Assembly: GCF_947499945.1 (NCBI RefSeq)
Contig: NZ_CANMQD010000007.1
Span: 1 to 64,000, forward strand
DNA from: an uncultured Sulfitobacter sp.
GTDB lineage: Bacteria > Pseudomonadota > Alphaproteobacteria > Rhodobacterales > Rhodobacteraceae
Direction of reading: 5' to 3'
Length of the DNA: 64,000 nucleotides
A program made the translations under genes and the position numbers. This document shows positions 52,170 to 62,551 of the stretch, in pieces (positions within the stretch are counted from its first letter, which is position 1; each line of letters starts with the position of its first letter). The notes under the pieces were generated by a model, which did not search any database, was not told the origin of the DNA, and saw nothing but the letters and a program-made list of their open reading frames with translations.

Positions 52170-52976
52170 TCAGTTGCTTGGGCGGACCCTTGCGGCACTC
52201 TTGTCCGCAAATGCTGCAAGCCGCTCACGCGCGTCTGGCTGTGTGTTCACCACACCAGCCACCACCGCTTCGGCATATGCGGCATCAAAAGCCGACATGT
52301 TCTGCATGTGGCTGATCGCGGAACAGATGGCAAAATTGGTCAAAGGGAGGTTCCGTGCAGCCTTGCGGGCTAATTCCAGTGCTTTGTCAAAACTCGATCC
52401 TTCAACAATGTACTGCGCTAGCCCCAGATCTACAGCTTCCTGGCCCTGATACACCTGTCCCGTCAACATCATGTCAATCATTCGTGATTTACCAACTAGG
52501 TCTGCAACGCGGATTGTTGCACCTCCTCCAGTGAATAATCCACGCTGACCTTCGGGGAGGGCGAAATAGCAAGTTTGGTCCATCACCCGAACATGGGCCG
52601 AGCTGGCCAGTTCTAAGCCGCCCCCAACGACGGCACCTTGAAGGGCAGCAAAAATCGGCACCCCGCCATATTCCATCTTGTTAAAGGCCTCGTGCCAGCG
52701 GAGACAAACATGCATGAAATCCGCTGGTGTGCGATCTTCATCATGGTGTTCGATCAAATCAAGACCCGCACAAAAGTGGTCTCCCGATCCGGCCAATACA
52801 ACGGATTTCACGCCAGCACGTGGGGCCAGCGAAAAGAAATCAACCAACTCGTCAATCGTGCCGATGTCTAACGCGTTTCGTTTCTGTGGGCGGTTTAGGG
52901 TTACTACCCAGACACCATCATCATGTTCCTCAAGGGCAAGGTTTTTAAAGCGGGAGATGTCGAACTGCATGGCCAT
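52170..52976 (-). CDS. Enoyl-CoA hydratase/isomerase (crotonase family)
   Basis: 268 aa. The crotonase fold shows the oxyanion-hole segments GDHFCAGLD and [11 protein letters not shown] and a likely catalytic glutamate in ALPEGQRG. The start at 52976 (MAMQFD) follows AAGGA; the longer open frame has no family character. It hydrates or isomerises an acyl-CoA. Near an acyl-CoA ligase and etfB it fits a beta-oxidation-like route for an organic acid, possibly aromatic. The exact substrate cannot be read from the sequence. Confidence 0.82.
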   Translation of the reverse strand: MAMQFDISRFKNLALEEHDDGVWVVTLNRPQKRNALDIGTIDELVDFFSLAPRAGVKSVVLAGSGDHFCAGLDLIEHHDEDRTPADFMHVCLRWHEAFNKMEYGGVPIFAALQGAVVGGGLELASSAHVRVMDQTCYFALPEGQRGLFTGGGATIRVADLVGKSRMIDMMLTGQVYQGQEAVDLGLAQYIVEGSSFDKALELARKAARNLPLTNFAICSAISHMQNMSAFDAAYAEAVVAGVVNTQPDARERLAAFADKSAARVRPSN

Positions 52977-53108
52977 GATTGGTCCTTGTGAGAATAAATG
53001 GGTATGAGAAGGAGTTGAAATGTATAGGATATCCGCTGCACAAAAACGGATGCCAACTGAGGATGCGACTTGTTTTGCAGGTAACAACGCGCAGCATCCA
53101 CGCAATAC

Positions 53109-54098
53109 TCATAACATTCCTGGAACTACTTGATTGGGTGGACGGTGGCCATCTTGGAAAGTCTTGATATTCAAGATGATCTTTTCGCCCATCTCGATGC
53201 GCCCCTCATTGGTCGCTGATCCCATATGCGGCAACAAGACGACGTTGCTGAGGGATGTAAGGCCTTGGTTAACCTCGTTCCCATGTTCAAATACGTCCAG
53301 ACCTGCGCCTGCAATTTCATTGTTGCGCAACATGCGTGTCAGCGCATTTTCGTCAATGACCTCGCCGCGTGAAGTGTTCACGATAACGCTGTCTGGCTTC
53401 ATCATTTTCAGTCGATGTGCGTTCATCAAGTGAAACGTGTCCGGTGTATAGGGACAGTTCACGCTGATCACGTCCATACGCGCAACCATGTCGTCAAGGC
53501 TTTCCCAATATGTTGCCTTAAATTCTTCTTCCTCCACGGGGCGAAGCCGAATGCGATCGTGATAGTGTATTTGCATCCCAAACGCCTGTGCGCGACGCGC
53601 GACAGCTTTTCCGACACGACCCATGCCGATGATGCCCAATCGACGACCTGCGATCCGCCCCCCCAACAAGGCTGTTGGAGACCAACCTTGCCAGTTGCCT
53701 GACTTCATCACTTCCAGACCTTCTGGAATGCGGCGGGTCACGGCAAGTATCAGTGCCATTGTCATGTCAGCAGTGTCGTCGTCTAGAACTCCGGGCGTGT
53801 TGGAAACAAGAATGCCGTTCTGGCGCGCAGTGTGGACGTCAATATGATCTACGCCGACGCCATAATTTGCGATCAGTTTCAACTGGTCACCGGCTTGCCC
53901 GATCAGACCGGAATCAATCCTGTCCGTGAGCGTCGGCACTAAAACGTCAAATTCTTTGACGGTTTCAATAAGCTCCTGCCGTGACATTGGCGCGTCTGAG
54001 CAGCGTAGTGAAACATCAAAAAATTCGCCTAACCGGCTTTCCAATGCCTCAGGCAAGCGTCGTGTTGTCGCAACACGCAGTTGTGTGGATGGCATCAT
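53109..54098 (-). CDS. D-isomer-specific 2-hydroxyacid dehydrogenase
   Basis: 329 aa of the glyoxylate/hydroxypyruvate reductase group. The Rossmann motif is GIIGMGRVGKA (about 155-165), the active-site arginine is in NTSRGEVIDE, the glutamate region is GLDVFEHG, and the histidine is in LPHMGSAT. It reduces a 2-keto acid with NAD(P)H. It lies upstream of the crotonase gene on the same strand, with 132 bases between them. Its place in the pathway is unclear; glyoxylate reductase is the default guess. Confidence 0.82.
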   Translation of the reverse strand: MMPSTQLRVATTRRLPEALESRLGEFFDVSLRCSDAPMSRQELIETVKEFDVLVPTLTDRIDSGLIGQAGDQLKLIANYGVGVDHIDVHTARQNGILVSNTPGVLDDDTADMTMALILAVTRRIPEGLEVMKSGNWQGWSPTALLGGRIAGRRLGIIGMGRVGKAVARRAQAFGMQIHYHDRIRLRPVEEEEFKATYWESLDDMVARMDVISVNCPYTPDTFHLMNAHRLKMMKPDSVIVNTSRGEVIDENALTRMLRNNEIAGAGLDVFEHGNEVNQGLTSLSNVVLLPHMGSATNEGRIEMGEKIILNIKTFQDGHRPPNQVVPGML

Positions 54099-54230
54099 GG
54101 TTCTCCTTCAATTCTTTGAAATTATGATTTTTCCTGCCGAAAAGCGCTCAGCGGCTGACACTCCGCAGGCTCTTAGCAATTTGGTTTTGGCACTGAAGTT
54201 CGCGTGGGATAGGTATATCGCGCGCTGTTA

Positions 54231-54938
54231 TTAAACCCATTCCACAGTCATCCCAAATACGTAGCCAACGCCGTAGACAGTTCTAATGATATCTGGCGAT
54301 TTGGGGTCATCGCCAAGTTTTTTTCTTAAACGGCTGATCCTTGCATCCATGCTGCGATCAAATGGCTCGCTCGACCGCCCCGAAGTGGCGTCAAGCAATT
54401 GACTTCGCGTCAGGACGCGGCCCGCAGAGCTTACGAACGCCATCAATAAGCCGGCTTCGGCAGAGCTAAGATCGGTGTCATCACCTTCCACATTGGTGAG
54501 CGTACATGCGCTGAAATTGGCCGTCCAATTGCCAAATCTCGCAATTTTCGCGTCACCCTCCACGTTGCGAATTGTGCCGCTCCGGCGCAAGACAGCGCGC
54601 ACGCGCGCGACAAGCTCCCTAGGTTCAAAGGGTTTGACGATGTAGTCATCAGCGCCAATCTCGAGCCCAACGATTCTATCCGTGAGATTGCCGCGACCTG
54701 TAACAATAACTTTTGGCAGCGCTTCTGGGAGGATCGAGCTTTTGATCAGGGAAAGGCCGTCTCCATCAGGCAGGCTAAGGTCGATTAGGCAGATATCCGG
54801 CAACTGGCGTTTCACTTCACGTTCAAAGTCAGACCTGCGTGTAAATGAAAGAACGCTGAACCCATGCTGCGAAAGGGCGCGAACGATCAGTCTTGAGATA
54901 TCGACGTCGTCTTCGAGAAGATATGCGACTGGCATCAT
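54231..54938 (-). CDS. OmpR-type response regulator
   Basis: 235 aa. The receiver domain (1-120) has acidic D10-D11, phosphoacceptor D53 in LIDLSLPDGD, T80 in VIVTGRG and K103 in IVKPFEP. A winged-helix DNA-binding domain (about 135-232) follows, with RSMDARISRLRKKLGDDP. It begins with a TAATG overlap with the histidine kinase gene. It probably controls the divergent ligase/importer operon. Confidence 0.88.
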   Translation of the reverse strand: MMPVAYLLEDDVDISRLIVRALSQHGFSVLSFTRRSDFEREVKRQLPDICLIDLSLPDGDGLSLIKSSILPEALPKVIVTGRGNLTDRIVGLEIGADDYIVKPFEPRELVARVRAVLRRSGTIRNVEGDAKIARFGNWTANFSACTLTNVEGDDTDLSSAEAGLLMAFVSSAGRVLTRSQLLDATSGRSSEPFDRSMDARISRLRKKLGDDPKSPDIIRTVYGVGYVFGMTVEWV

Positions 54939-56902
54939 TACTGGCTTCTCCTCATCTTCACAGCGTTTAAGGCCTGATCTAAATCCTCAACCTCAAAGGG
55001 TTTCCTCAGAAATGGTATGCTTTGATCTTCTGCACTGCTGAAATTTGTTTGACCACTCATCAGGACTATTTTGATCTTGGGAAACGCTGCCTTTACATGA
55101 GAGGCAAGCGCGTTGCCATCCATGCCGCCGGGCATGCTTATATCCGAAAGTAGGATTCCGATTTCGTGAATGCGATCCAGCAATCTCAATGCCTCGGCAC
55201 CGCTTTCAGCTTCGACTAAGGGGTATCCGATTCCGGCGAGTTTGCGCCGAACGATGCGCCTGACATCCGGGTCGTCTTCAACGAGAAGGACCATGGGCAG
55301 GTCTGTTTCATCAATGTTGGTCAACACCTTGGCACCTTCAGACTGCCGAGGTTCCTCAACCTCACCATTTGAATCGACCAACTCTACGCTCGGAAGGAGA
55401 ACTGAAAACGTTGTTCCTTTTCCGGGAACGCTGTCGACCCGGATAGAGCCATTGGATTGCCGTACAAAGCCGTAGACCATTGACAGGCCAAGACCGGACC
55501 CCGTTCCGGAGGCTTTGGATGTAAAGAAGGGTTCAAAAATTTGGTCTATCTGGCTGGCGGGCATTCCGCAGCCATCATCAGAAAACGCTAGTCTCACATA
55601 ATTCCCGGTCGCAAGATGAAGCGATTCCGCCTCAGCGATCGCGAGAGAATAGTTAGAAACCGTGATTGTGACCTCGCCTGAGCCGTTCGTTGCGTCGTGT
55701 GAGTTCATAGCGAAGTTCAACAGGGCCATTTCCAATTGCGCCCGATCAACATAGGCCTTGGAGACGTTTTCACTTTGAAGGTGCTTGATCTTGAGCGTTT
55801 TGGGAAACGATGATTTGAGTAGTTTTGAAATTTCCGTAACTGCTTTATTTAAGTCGGTTGGTTGCGGGTCGAATTGTTCTCGCCGTGCCAGCTTCAACAA
55901 TCGCTGTGTTAACGAAGATCCTCGCCGGGCGGCCGAGATGGCAGGCGTCAGATATTCGTCGATAAGCGTACTGTTTGGAAGGTTCTCAGATAGCGGTACA
56001 AGGTTGCCTAGAATAACGGTGAGCAAGTTGTTGAAATCATGTGAAATGCCGCTGGCCATCCGACCAAGCGCATCCATTTTTTGAGATCTCATCAAAGCGG
56101 ACATTGTTGCTTTGTGACGGGTGACATCGACAGACACAAAATAGAATCCAATGACCTCGCCGGATGACGGCGTTTCCGGTCGCAACAACGTGCGGATATC
56201 TTTTGTGCGATTTCCGGGCAGCTCAATGCGCATGTCGAAGTCCACAAGCGCCCCGCGCCGGGACTGTTCAAAAAAATGAGCTGATTCTTGAAGTGTTCTC
56301 CTTGAAAGCACCTTGTTTATATGTAGGCCCAATATTTCTTGGGGCGTTTTTTGGTACGAACGGGCAAAACGCTTGTTCGAGTAAAGGATCGTCATGTCCT
56401 TGTCCAAATGCACAATTCCTGCCGGTACTTCATCCGCAACCAGTTTCAACCGATGTTCACTCAGTGAAAGTTCCTGTGTGCGTGTGCGGACCAGGTCTTG
56501 GAGTTTTTTCTGCAAGCGCCGTGTTTCAGTGACATCTGTATAAGTAGTCACAAATCCGCCGGATGGCAGTGGCGTACCACAAATCTCGATAACGGTGCCA
56601 TTTGGTCGTTCTCGCTCAAGCTGGTGCTCGGCGAACTTCCCCGCAGTTTTCACCCTGTCCGAGACAAGCTGATCTATTTGGCCTTCGCCATATTCGCCGC
56701 GCTCGGCATTGTATCTAATGAACGAACCAAAGTCGGCTCCAGAAAATGCCAATCGCTTGGGGTAACCATAGATATCCAAAAATTTGTCGTTCCATGCGAC
56801 AAGCTTTAGGTCGCGATCAAATATCGTCACACCTTGGCTGACGTGCGCCAGCCCCTCAAGAACGAGGTGAATTGCGTCATTTCCGTTTGTTTCGACTAAC
56901 AT
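54938..56902 (-). CDS. PAS-containing hybrid sensor histidine kinase
   Basis: 654 aa without membrane helices, so cytoplasmic. Two PAS domains (about 12-128 and 150-265) precede the HisKA domain with H288 in [12 protein letters not shown], a catalytic ATPase domain (DDGCGMP and [14 protein letters not shown]), and a C-terminal receiver (about 535-650) with phosphoacceptor Asp in [11 protein letters not shown]. The start at 56902 has GGAG eight bases upstream. It is coupled to the OmpR-type regulator. Divergence from the acyl-CoA ligase suggests it senses the substrate or its energy state. Confidence 0.87.
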   Translation of the reverse strand: MLVETNGNDAIHLVLEGLAHVSQGVTIFDRDLKLVAWNDKFLDIYGYPKRLAFSGADFGSFIRYNAERGEYGEGQIDQLVSDRVKTAGKFAEHQLERERPNGTVIEICGTPLPSGGFVTTYTDVTETRRLQKKLQDLVRTRTQELSLSEHRLKLVADEVPAGIVHLDKDMTILYSNKRFARSYQKTPQEILGLHINKVLSRRTLQESAHFFEQSRRGALVDFDMRIELPGNRTKDIRTLLRPETPSSGEVIGFYFVSVDVTRHKATMSALMRSQKMDALGRMASGISHDFNNLLTVILGNLVPLSENLPNSTLIDEYLTPAISAARRGSSLTQRLLKLARREQFDPQPTDLNKAVTEISKLLKSSFPKTLKIKHLQSENVSKAYVDRAQLEMALLNFAMNSHDATNGSGEVTITVSNYSLAIAEAESLHLATGNYVRLAFSDDGCGMPASQIDQIFEPFFTSKASGTGSGLGLSMVYGFVRQSNGSIRVDSVPGKGTTFSVLLPSVELVDSNGEVEEPRQSEGAKVLTNIDETDLPMVLLVEDDPDVRRIVRRKLAGIGYPLVEAESGAEALRLLDRIHEIGILLSDISMPGGMDGNALASHVKAAFPKIKIVLMSGQTNFSSAEDQSIPFLRKPFEVEDLDQALNAVKMRRSQ

Positions 56903-57089
56903 ATCTTGGCTCCGTTTGCTTGGGCCGGTGAAGTCAAGAATGCGCCATGCAGTTCGTTTACCAAAGACGAATCTGCGTGACGTCACAATTGGATACAATT
57001 TTCGCAAATTTGGGCAACATCAACATGTGTACATGAACTCGTTCAGCAGGAGGACCGGAGTATTTCGGGTGCTGATCACGGGAGGATAC

Positions 57090-58769
57090 ATGACTAACGA
57101 GACATCTATATACGAAAGTGGCTTGGCACCTAACGCTGCCAACTATGTGGCGTTATCGCCATTGAGCTTTCCACAGAGAACAGCAGAAATTTACCCTGAC
57201 CTTTTGGCGGTTGTCCATGGCGACATACGTCGCACTTGGCGCGAGACGTATGAGCGCATGCTGCGCTTGGGAAGCGCGCTTCAGAAGCGCGGTATCGGCA
57301 AAGGTGATACGGTTTCGGTGATCGCCGCCAACATCCCGGAGATGTTTGAGGCGCATTTTGGCATCCCGATGGCGGGCGCAGTTCTGAACGCTGTGAACAC
57401 TAGGCTGGATGCTGAAGCGATCGCTTTCATCCTGTCACACGCCGAAGCTAAAGTGGTGATGGTTGATCCGGAATTCAGTGAAGTAGTGGACACTGCCATC
57501 AAGATGAGTGGCCGCAAAGATATGCTCGTTGTTGATATTGAGGACGCATCCTTTGATGGCGGACGACTAATTGGTGAAATGACCTACACCGCTTTGTTGG
57601 CCGAAGGCGACCCCAACTTTCAATTCGAGCTTCCTGGTAATGAATGGGACGCAATCAGCCTGAACTATACATCTGGCACAACGGGCGACCCCAAGGGGGT
57701 GGTGTATCATCACCGTGGTGCCGCCCTCAATGCAATGTCGAACATTGTGACCTGGGGCATGGCGCATCACTCGCGCTACCTTTGGACATTGCCGATGTTT
57801 CATTGCAACGGCTGGTGTTTTCCGTGGACCATTGCCGCCAATGCAGGGGTTTGCGTCTGTCTTCGTGCGGTGCGGGCTGAGCCGATTTACCAATTGATCC
57901 GCGACGAAAAGGTCACCCATTTCTGCGGCGCGCCAATCGTGTTGAACATGCTGGCCAATGCGCCGGACGAGCTGAAAGATTTCAGCCACGAAGTCAAAGT
58001 TATGACAGCCGGTGCTTCACCGCCCGCAGCTGTGATTGCGAACATGGAATCGATGGGCATCGAAGTGACCCATGTGTACGGGCTGACAGAAACCTATGGC
58101 CCTTCAGTAGTCTGTGCTTGGAAAACCGAATGGGACGGGCTCGACGGAGAGAAGAAATCCAAACTCAAGGCACGGCAAGGCGTAAAGAACGTCGCGCTTT
58201 CGGGCCTGATGGTCGCTGACCCCGACACGCTGGAACCCAAGCCGCATGATGGCACGTCAATTGGTGAGATTTTCATGCGTGGGAACAACGTTATGAAGGG
58301 GTATCTCAAGAACCCCACCACGACGGACAAATCCTTTAAAGGGGGCTGGTTTGCTTCTGGTGACCTCGGAGTGATGCATCCTGACGGTTACGTTGAACTA
58401 AAGGACCGCTCAAAAGACATCATCATTTCTGGTGGAGAGAATATTAGCTCCGTTGAAGTCGAAGATGTGATTTATACCCACCCCGCAGTCATGGTAGCCG
58501 CCGTCGTTGCGCGGCCGGACGAGAAGTGGGGCGAAACGCCCTGCGCCTTTGTCGAACTGAAGCCCGACCACGATGTGAGCGAAGCCGATCTGATCGCATT
58601 CTGTCGCGAGAGTATGGCGCGTTTCAAGGTGCCCAAAAGAGTGGTCTTTGGAGACCTTCCCAAAACATCGACCGGTAAAGTGCAGAAATTTCTTCTTCGC
58701 GATCTTGCACGCGCTCTGGCCGACGACGGCCTCCGCGATTTCGCACGCGCCCTGTCCGACACCAAATAA
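57090..58769 (+). CDS. AMP-forming acyl-CoA synthetase
   Basis: 559 aa. It activates a carboxylic acid to its CoA thioester with ATP. The P-loop YTSGTTGDPKGVVYHHRG, YGLTETYGPS, GDLGVMHPDGY and the C-terminal KTSTGKVQKF lysine are all present. The GGAGG box at 57081 fixes the start. It heads an operon with a liv-type importer and etfB, so the acid is probably imported and then oxidised as a CoA ester. Fatty acyl, methylmercaptopropionyl (DmdB-like) or aryl-propenoyl ligases are all possible. Confidence 0.85.
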   Translation: MTNETSIYESGLAPNAANYVALSPLSFPQRTAEIYPDLLAVVHGDIRRTWRETYERMLRLGSALQKRGIGKGDTVSVIAANIPEMFEAHFGIPMAGAVLNAVNTRLDAEAIAFILSHAEAKVVMVDPEFSEVVDTAIKMSGRKDMLVVDIEDASFDGGRLIGEMTYTALLAEGDPNFQFELPGNEWDAISLNYTSGTTGDPKGVVYHHRGAALNAMSNIVTWGMAHHSRYLWTLPMFHCNGWCFPWTIAANAGVCVCLRAVRAEPIYQLIRDEKVTHFCGAPIVLNMLANAPDELKDFSHEVKVMTAGASPPAAVIANMESMGIEVTHVYGLTETYGPSVVCAWKTEWDGLDGEKKSKLKARQGVKNVALSGLMVADPDTLEPKPHDGTSIGEIFMRGNNVMKGYLKNPTTTDKSFKGGWFASGDLGVMHPDGYVELKDRSKDIIISGGENISSVEVEDVIYTHPAVMVAAVVARPDEKWGETPCAFVELKPDHDVSEADLIAFCRESMARFKVPKRVVFGDLPKTSTGKVQKFLLRDLARALADDGLRDFARALSDTK

Positions 58770-58835
58770 ATCCTCCCTGAAACTAAGGGGAGAGTTGATG
58801 ATTTCTTCTCTCCTCGCCTTTTTTGGAAATATTTC

Positions 58836-59594
58836 ATGAGCGAAGCTGCACAATACATCCTTGAAACGCAGGGCCTGACGAAGGAATTCAAGGGTTTCAC
58901 TGCAGTTGACACAGTTGATCTGAAGGTACGCAGGCATCAGATTCATGCTCTGATCGGTCCCAACGGGGCTGGCAAAACAACCGTGTTCAACCTGTTGACC
59001 AAATACCTGATTCCTACCCGTGGAAAGATCTCCTTTAACGGTGAGGACATCACCAAAACCAAGGCTGCGGACATCTCGCGCAAAGGTGTTGTCCGGTCAT
59101 TTCAGATTTCAGCCGTGTTTCCCCAGATGACAGCCCGCGAAAATGTGCGCGTGGCCCTGCAACGCAAACTGGGAACGTCCTTTCATTTCTGGCGCCCCCT
59201 CAGCAGTCTGAACCAGCTGAACGATCGCGCTGAGGAGTTGCTGGACATGGTCGGCCTTAGCAAGTTCTCCGACGCGATTGTTGGTGACATGGCATATGGG
59301 CGCAAACGTGCTTTGGAAATCGCTACCACTCTCGCAATGGAGCCGGAGTTGATGCTGTTGGATGAGCCAACTCAAGGCATGGGCCGAGAAGATGTGGATC
59401 TGATCACTCAGTTGATCAAGAAGGTATCAGCCAACCGCACAATTCTGATGGTTGAACACAATCTCGGCGTTGTCTCGACCCTTTGTGACACAGTCACTGT
59501 TTTGCAGCGCGGCGCGGTGCTGACCGAAGGGGACTATGAAACGGTTTCATCCGATCCACGTGTCAAAGAAGCCTATATGGGGAAAGCCGCATGA
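58836..59594 (+). CDS. LivG-type ABC importer ATPase
   Basis: 252 aa. Walker A GPNGAGKTT (about 42-50), Walker B LMLLDEPTQGMG, switch VEHNLGVV. The ABC signature is MAYGRKRALEIA in place of the usual LSYGQQR, a mild deviation. It is one of two ATPases of a branched-chain-amino-acid-type (HAAT) importer. It overlaps the livF-like gene by 4 bases. Confidence 0.87.
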   Translation: MSEAAQYILETQGLTKEFKGFTAVDTVDLKVRRHQIHALIGPNGAGKTTVFNLLTKYLIPTRGKISFNGEDITKTKAADISRKGVVRSFQISAVFPQMTARENVRVALQRKLGTSFHFWRPLSSLNQLNDRAEELLDMVGLSKFSDAIVGDMAYGRKRALEIATTLAMEPELMLLDEPTQGMGREDVDLITQLIKKVSANRTILMVEHNLGVVSTLCDTVTVLQRGAVLTEGDYETVSSDPRVKEAYMGKAA

Positions 59595-60343
59595 GCGCGA
59601 CTGTCGAAAACCACGAACTCGGTGGTCCGCATGTTTCGGATCATATCGAAGAACTGAGCATCCGCGATCTTCACGCGTTCTACGGTGAAGGTCATGCTCT
59701 GCACGGAATCGATATGACGGTCTATCGCGGCGAATTGGTGACGTTGCTTGGCCGTAACGGATCTGGCCGGACCACGACCCTGCGCTCGATTGTGGGGCTG
59801 ATGGGACGGCGCACCGGATCAATCATGTTGAAAGGTCAAGAGATCATCAAAGCTTCTCCGCATGCGATTGCGCATATGGGTGTTGGGTATTGCCCCGAAG
59901 AACGCGGAATCTTTTCCAGCCTCAACGTCGAGGAGAACCTGATGCTGCCGCCAGAGGTGGCAGCGGGCGGGATGTCTGTTGAAGAACTCTACGAGATGTT
60001 TCCCAACTTATCCGAGCGGCGCAAGAGTCCCGGCATGCGGCTTTCGGGTGGTGAGCAGCAGATGTTGGCCATGGCACGCATTCTGCGCACTGGCGCGAAT
60101 GTTCTCTTGCTCGATGAGATTACCGAAGGCTTGGCACCCGTCATTGTCGACAAGCTCGCCGAGGTTCTGATCGAACTAAAGACCCGCGGATACACAGTGC
60201 TGTTGGTCGAGCAGAACTTCCGCTTTGCCGCTCCATTGGCTGATCGGCATTTCATCATGGACCACGGCAACGTGGCCGCTGTCATTCACAAAGACGAGCT
60301 GGAAGAAAAGCAGCACGTTTTTGATGAGTATCTAAGTGTTTAA
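59591..60343 (+). CDS. LivF-type ABC importer ATPase with variant Walker A
   Basis: 250 aa. The P-loop reads GRNGSGRTT (54-62), with Arg60 where nearly all ATPases have Lys; Walker B is VLLLDEITEGLAP, the signature LSGGEQQ is normal and the switch is VEQNF. Such an Arg variant may still bind nucleotide, with the partner LivG doing more of the hydrolysis. It overlaps livG by 4 bases. It is the second ATPase of the same importer. Confidence 0.87.
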   Translation: MSATVENHELGGPHVSDHIEELSIRDLHAFYGEGHALHGIDMTVYRGELVTLLGRNGSGRTTTLRSIVGLMGRRTGSIMLKGQEIIKASPHAIAHMGVGYCPEERGIFSSLNVEENLMLPPEVAAGGMSVEELYEMFPNLSERRKSPGMRLSGGEQQMLAMARILRTGANVLLLDEITEGLAPVIVDKLAEVLIELKTRGYTVLLVEQNFRFAAPLADRHFIMDHGNVAAVIHKDELEEKQHVFDEYLSV

Positions 60344-60368
60344 CAAAAAATCTCCCGGAGGAGGATCA

Positions 60369-61574
60369 ATGAATATTCTTAAAAAGCTATCTCTCAGTGT
60401 TTCGGCACTGGCCATGGTAGCATCAGCAGCATCAGCAGAAATCAGCGATGGCGTTGTTAAGATCGGTGTGTTGACCGACATGTCCGGTACCTATTCCGAC
60501 CTTTCAGGTGAAGGCGCGGTTGTGGCTACGCAGATGGCCATCGACGAGTTTGGCGGTACGGTTGCTGGTGCTCCGATTGAGATCGTGTCAGCCGACCATC
60601 AGAACAAGGCTGACATCGCGGCCAACAAGGCCCGCGAGTGGGGTGACACCCAGCAGGTTGACGCATTTGCGGAACTGGTGACGACATCCGTTGCGCTTGC
60701 TGTTTTCGAAGTGGCAAAACAGCAGAACAAAATCGCGCTGGTCTCTGGTGCTGCGTCTTCTCCCCTGACCAGCGATGCCTGCATTCCGACCGGTTTGCAC
60801 TGGACCTATAACACCCGCGCGCTGGCTGTGGGCACTGGCTCAGCCATCGTAAAAGAGGGCGGAGATTCCTGGTATTTTCTGACTGCTGATTATGCGTTTG
60901 GCGAAGCGCTTCAGGGTGACGTGACCAAAGTAGTCGAGGCTGAGGGCGGCACTGTTCTGGGCGCGGCAAAGCATCCATTCCCTGCGTCGGACTTTTCATC
61001 TTTTGTCCTGCAGGCGCAGGCATCTGGTGCCAAAGTCGTTGGTTTGGCCAATGCCGGTGCCGATACCATCAACGCGATCAAAGCGGCCAACGAATTTGGT
61101 CTTGTCGCGGCAGGCCAAAAAGTTGCGGGCCTGCTGGTCTTCCTGACGGACGTACATGCACTTGGTCTGGACACCGCTCAGGGCCTGCAAATGACCGTCA
61201 GTTTCTATTGGGATCTCAACGACGAAACACGCGCCTGGTCGCAGAAGTTCTTTGAGAAAACAGGCAAGATGCCAACGGGCGTTCAGGCGGGCACATACTC
61301 GTCAGTTCTTCACTACCTGCGGGCGATCGAGGCAACTGGTTCGGATGACACCGACACAGTGTTGGCAAAGATGCGTGAAATGCCTGTGAACGATGCTTTC
61401 GCAACGAACGGTGTTTTGCGCACAGACGGACGCATGGTTCATGACATGTTCCTCGCCGAGGTAAAGTCGCCTGCTGAATCTTCCGGGCCATGGGACTACC
61501 TCAAGATCGTGCGCACCATTCCCGGTGAAGAAGCTTACGGACCACTCTCCGAAAGCAACTGCCCAACCAAATAA
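60369..61574 (+). CDS. Periplasmic substrate-binding protein of the liv-type importer
   Basis: 401 aa with a signal peptide ending AASAE (about 23) and a type I periplasmic binding fold (IGVLTDMSGTYSDLSGEG at the start). GGAGGAGG precedes the ATG; an in-frame ATG at 60336 is inside livF and lacks a signal peptide. The family (Peripla_BP_6) binds amino acids but also aromatic and short carboxylic acids. With an acyl-CoA ligase in the operon, an organic acid ligand is likely. A stem-loop follows. Confidence 0.87.
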   Translation: MNILKKLSLSVSALAMVASAASAEISDGVVKIGVLTDMSGTYSDLSGEGAVVATQMAIDEFGGTVAGAPIEIVSADHQNKADIAANKAREWGDTQQVDAFAELVTTSVALAVFEVAKQQNKIALVSGAASSPLTSDACIPTGLHWTYNTRALAVGTGSAIVKEGGDSWYFLTADYAFGEALQGDVTKVVEAEGGTVLGAAKHPFPASDFSSFVLQAQASGAKVVGLANAGADTINAIKAANEFGLVAAGQKVAGLLVFLTDVHALGLDTAQGLQMTVSFYWDLNDETRAWSQKFFEKTGKMPTGVQAGTYSSVLHYLRAIEATGSDDTDTVLAKMREMPVNDAFATNGVLRTDGRMVHDMFLAEVKSPAESSGPWDYLKIVRTIPGEEAYGPLSESNCPTK

Positions 61575-61584
61575 GACCAAACGG

Positions 61585-61613
61585 CCCGCCAGACGCCATG
61601 CGCGTTTGGCGGG
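61585..61613 (+). terminator. Stem-loop after the binding-protein gene
   Basis: CCCGCCAGACGC (61585-61596) pairs with GCGTTTGGCGGG (61602-61613) with one mismatch and a 5-base loop. There is no T run. Such hairpins after binding-protein genes usually protect that message and let less reach the permease genes. Confidence 0.7.
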
Positions 61614-61648
61614 TTCCGTGCGCACAACCACTTTAGGACATTGTTGAT

Positions 61649-62539
61649 ATGCTGACAGATCTACTGGGTATTCCGCCCCAAGTCCTTTTCGGCCAGCTTA
61701 TGCTCGGTTTGATCAATGGGGCGTTTTATGCCGTTCTCTCCCTCGGACTGGCCGTCATTTTTGGCCTGCTGAACATCGTGAATTTTGCGCACGGCGCGTT
61801 CTACATGCTCGGTGCCTTCGCCACAGTCGCGGTGACGCAATATCTTGGGATAGGGTATTGGGGTGCCTTGATCGTCGCACCTTTGGTTGTTGGCGCTTTC
61901 GGAGCAGCCATTGAATATTTCCTGCTGCGGCGCCTCACCGGTGTGGATCACCTTTATGGCCTTCTTCTTACCTTTGGATTGGCGCTGGTTATCGAGGGCT
62001 CGTTTGTAAAAATGTTTGGGGCTTCGGGCCTGCCATACCCTGTCCCCGCACAATTGACTGGCGGCGTGAACCTTGGGTTCATGTTTCTGCCTTGGTATCG
62101 TGGTTGGGTTGTTGTTGCGTCGCTCGCGGTCTGCATCGCCACGTGGTTTCTGTTTGAACGCACCAAGATTGGTGCATATCTGCGAGCCGGAACCGAGAAC
62201 CCAAAGCTTTTGCAAGCCTTTGGTGTGAATGTTCCCCTGCTGACAACACTCGCCTATGGCTACGGCGTAGCGCTTGCTGCTTTCGCAGGTGTGCTGGTCG
62301 CTCCGATCACCCAAGTCAGCCCGCTGATGGGGTCAAATCTGATCATTGTGGTTTTCGCAGTGGTCGTCATTGGCGGCATGGGGTCGATCATGGGGGCCGT
62401 TGTAACCGGTTTGGCAATGGGCGTGATCGAAGGTCTGACCCGCGTGTTTTGGCCCGAAGCATCAGCAACCGTCATCTTTATGGTCATGGCCATCGTTCTG
62501 GTCCTTCGACCAGCGGGCCTCTTTGGCAAAACAGCGTGA
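61649..62539 (+). CDS. LivH-type ABC permease
   Basis: 296 aa with about eight membrane helices and the LivH core GLLNIVNFAHGAFYMLGAF near 40 and GVNVPLL in the cytoplasmic loop. It forms the channel with the LivM-type protein. It follows the binding-protein gene after the stem-loop, and the LivM-type gene starts 12 bases later. Confidence 0.88.
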   Translation: MLTDLLGIPPQVLFGQLMLGLINGAFYAVLSLGLAVIFGLLNIVNFAHGAFYMLGAFATVAVTQYLGIGYWGALIVAPLVVGAFGAAIEYFLLRRLTGVDHLYGLLLTFGLALVIEGSFVKMFGASGLPYPVPAQLTGGVNLGFMFLPWYRGWVVVASLAVCIATWFLFERTKIGAYLRAGTENPKLLQAFGVNVPLLTTLAYGYGVALAAFAGVLVAPITQVSPLMGSNLIIVVFAVVVIGGMGSIMGAVVTGLAMGVIEGLTRVFWPEASATVIFMVMAIVLVLRPAGLFGKTA

Positions 62540-62551
62540 GGAAATAAGAAT

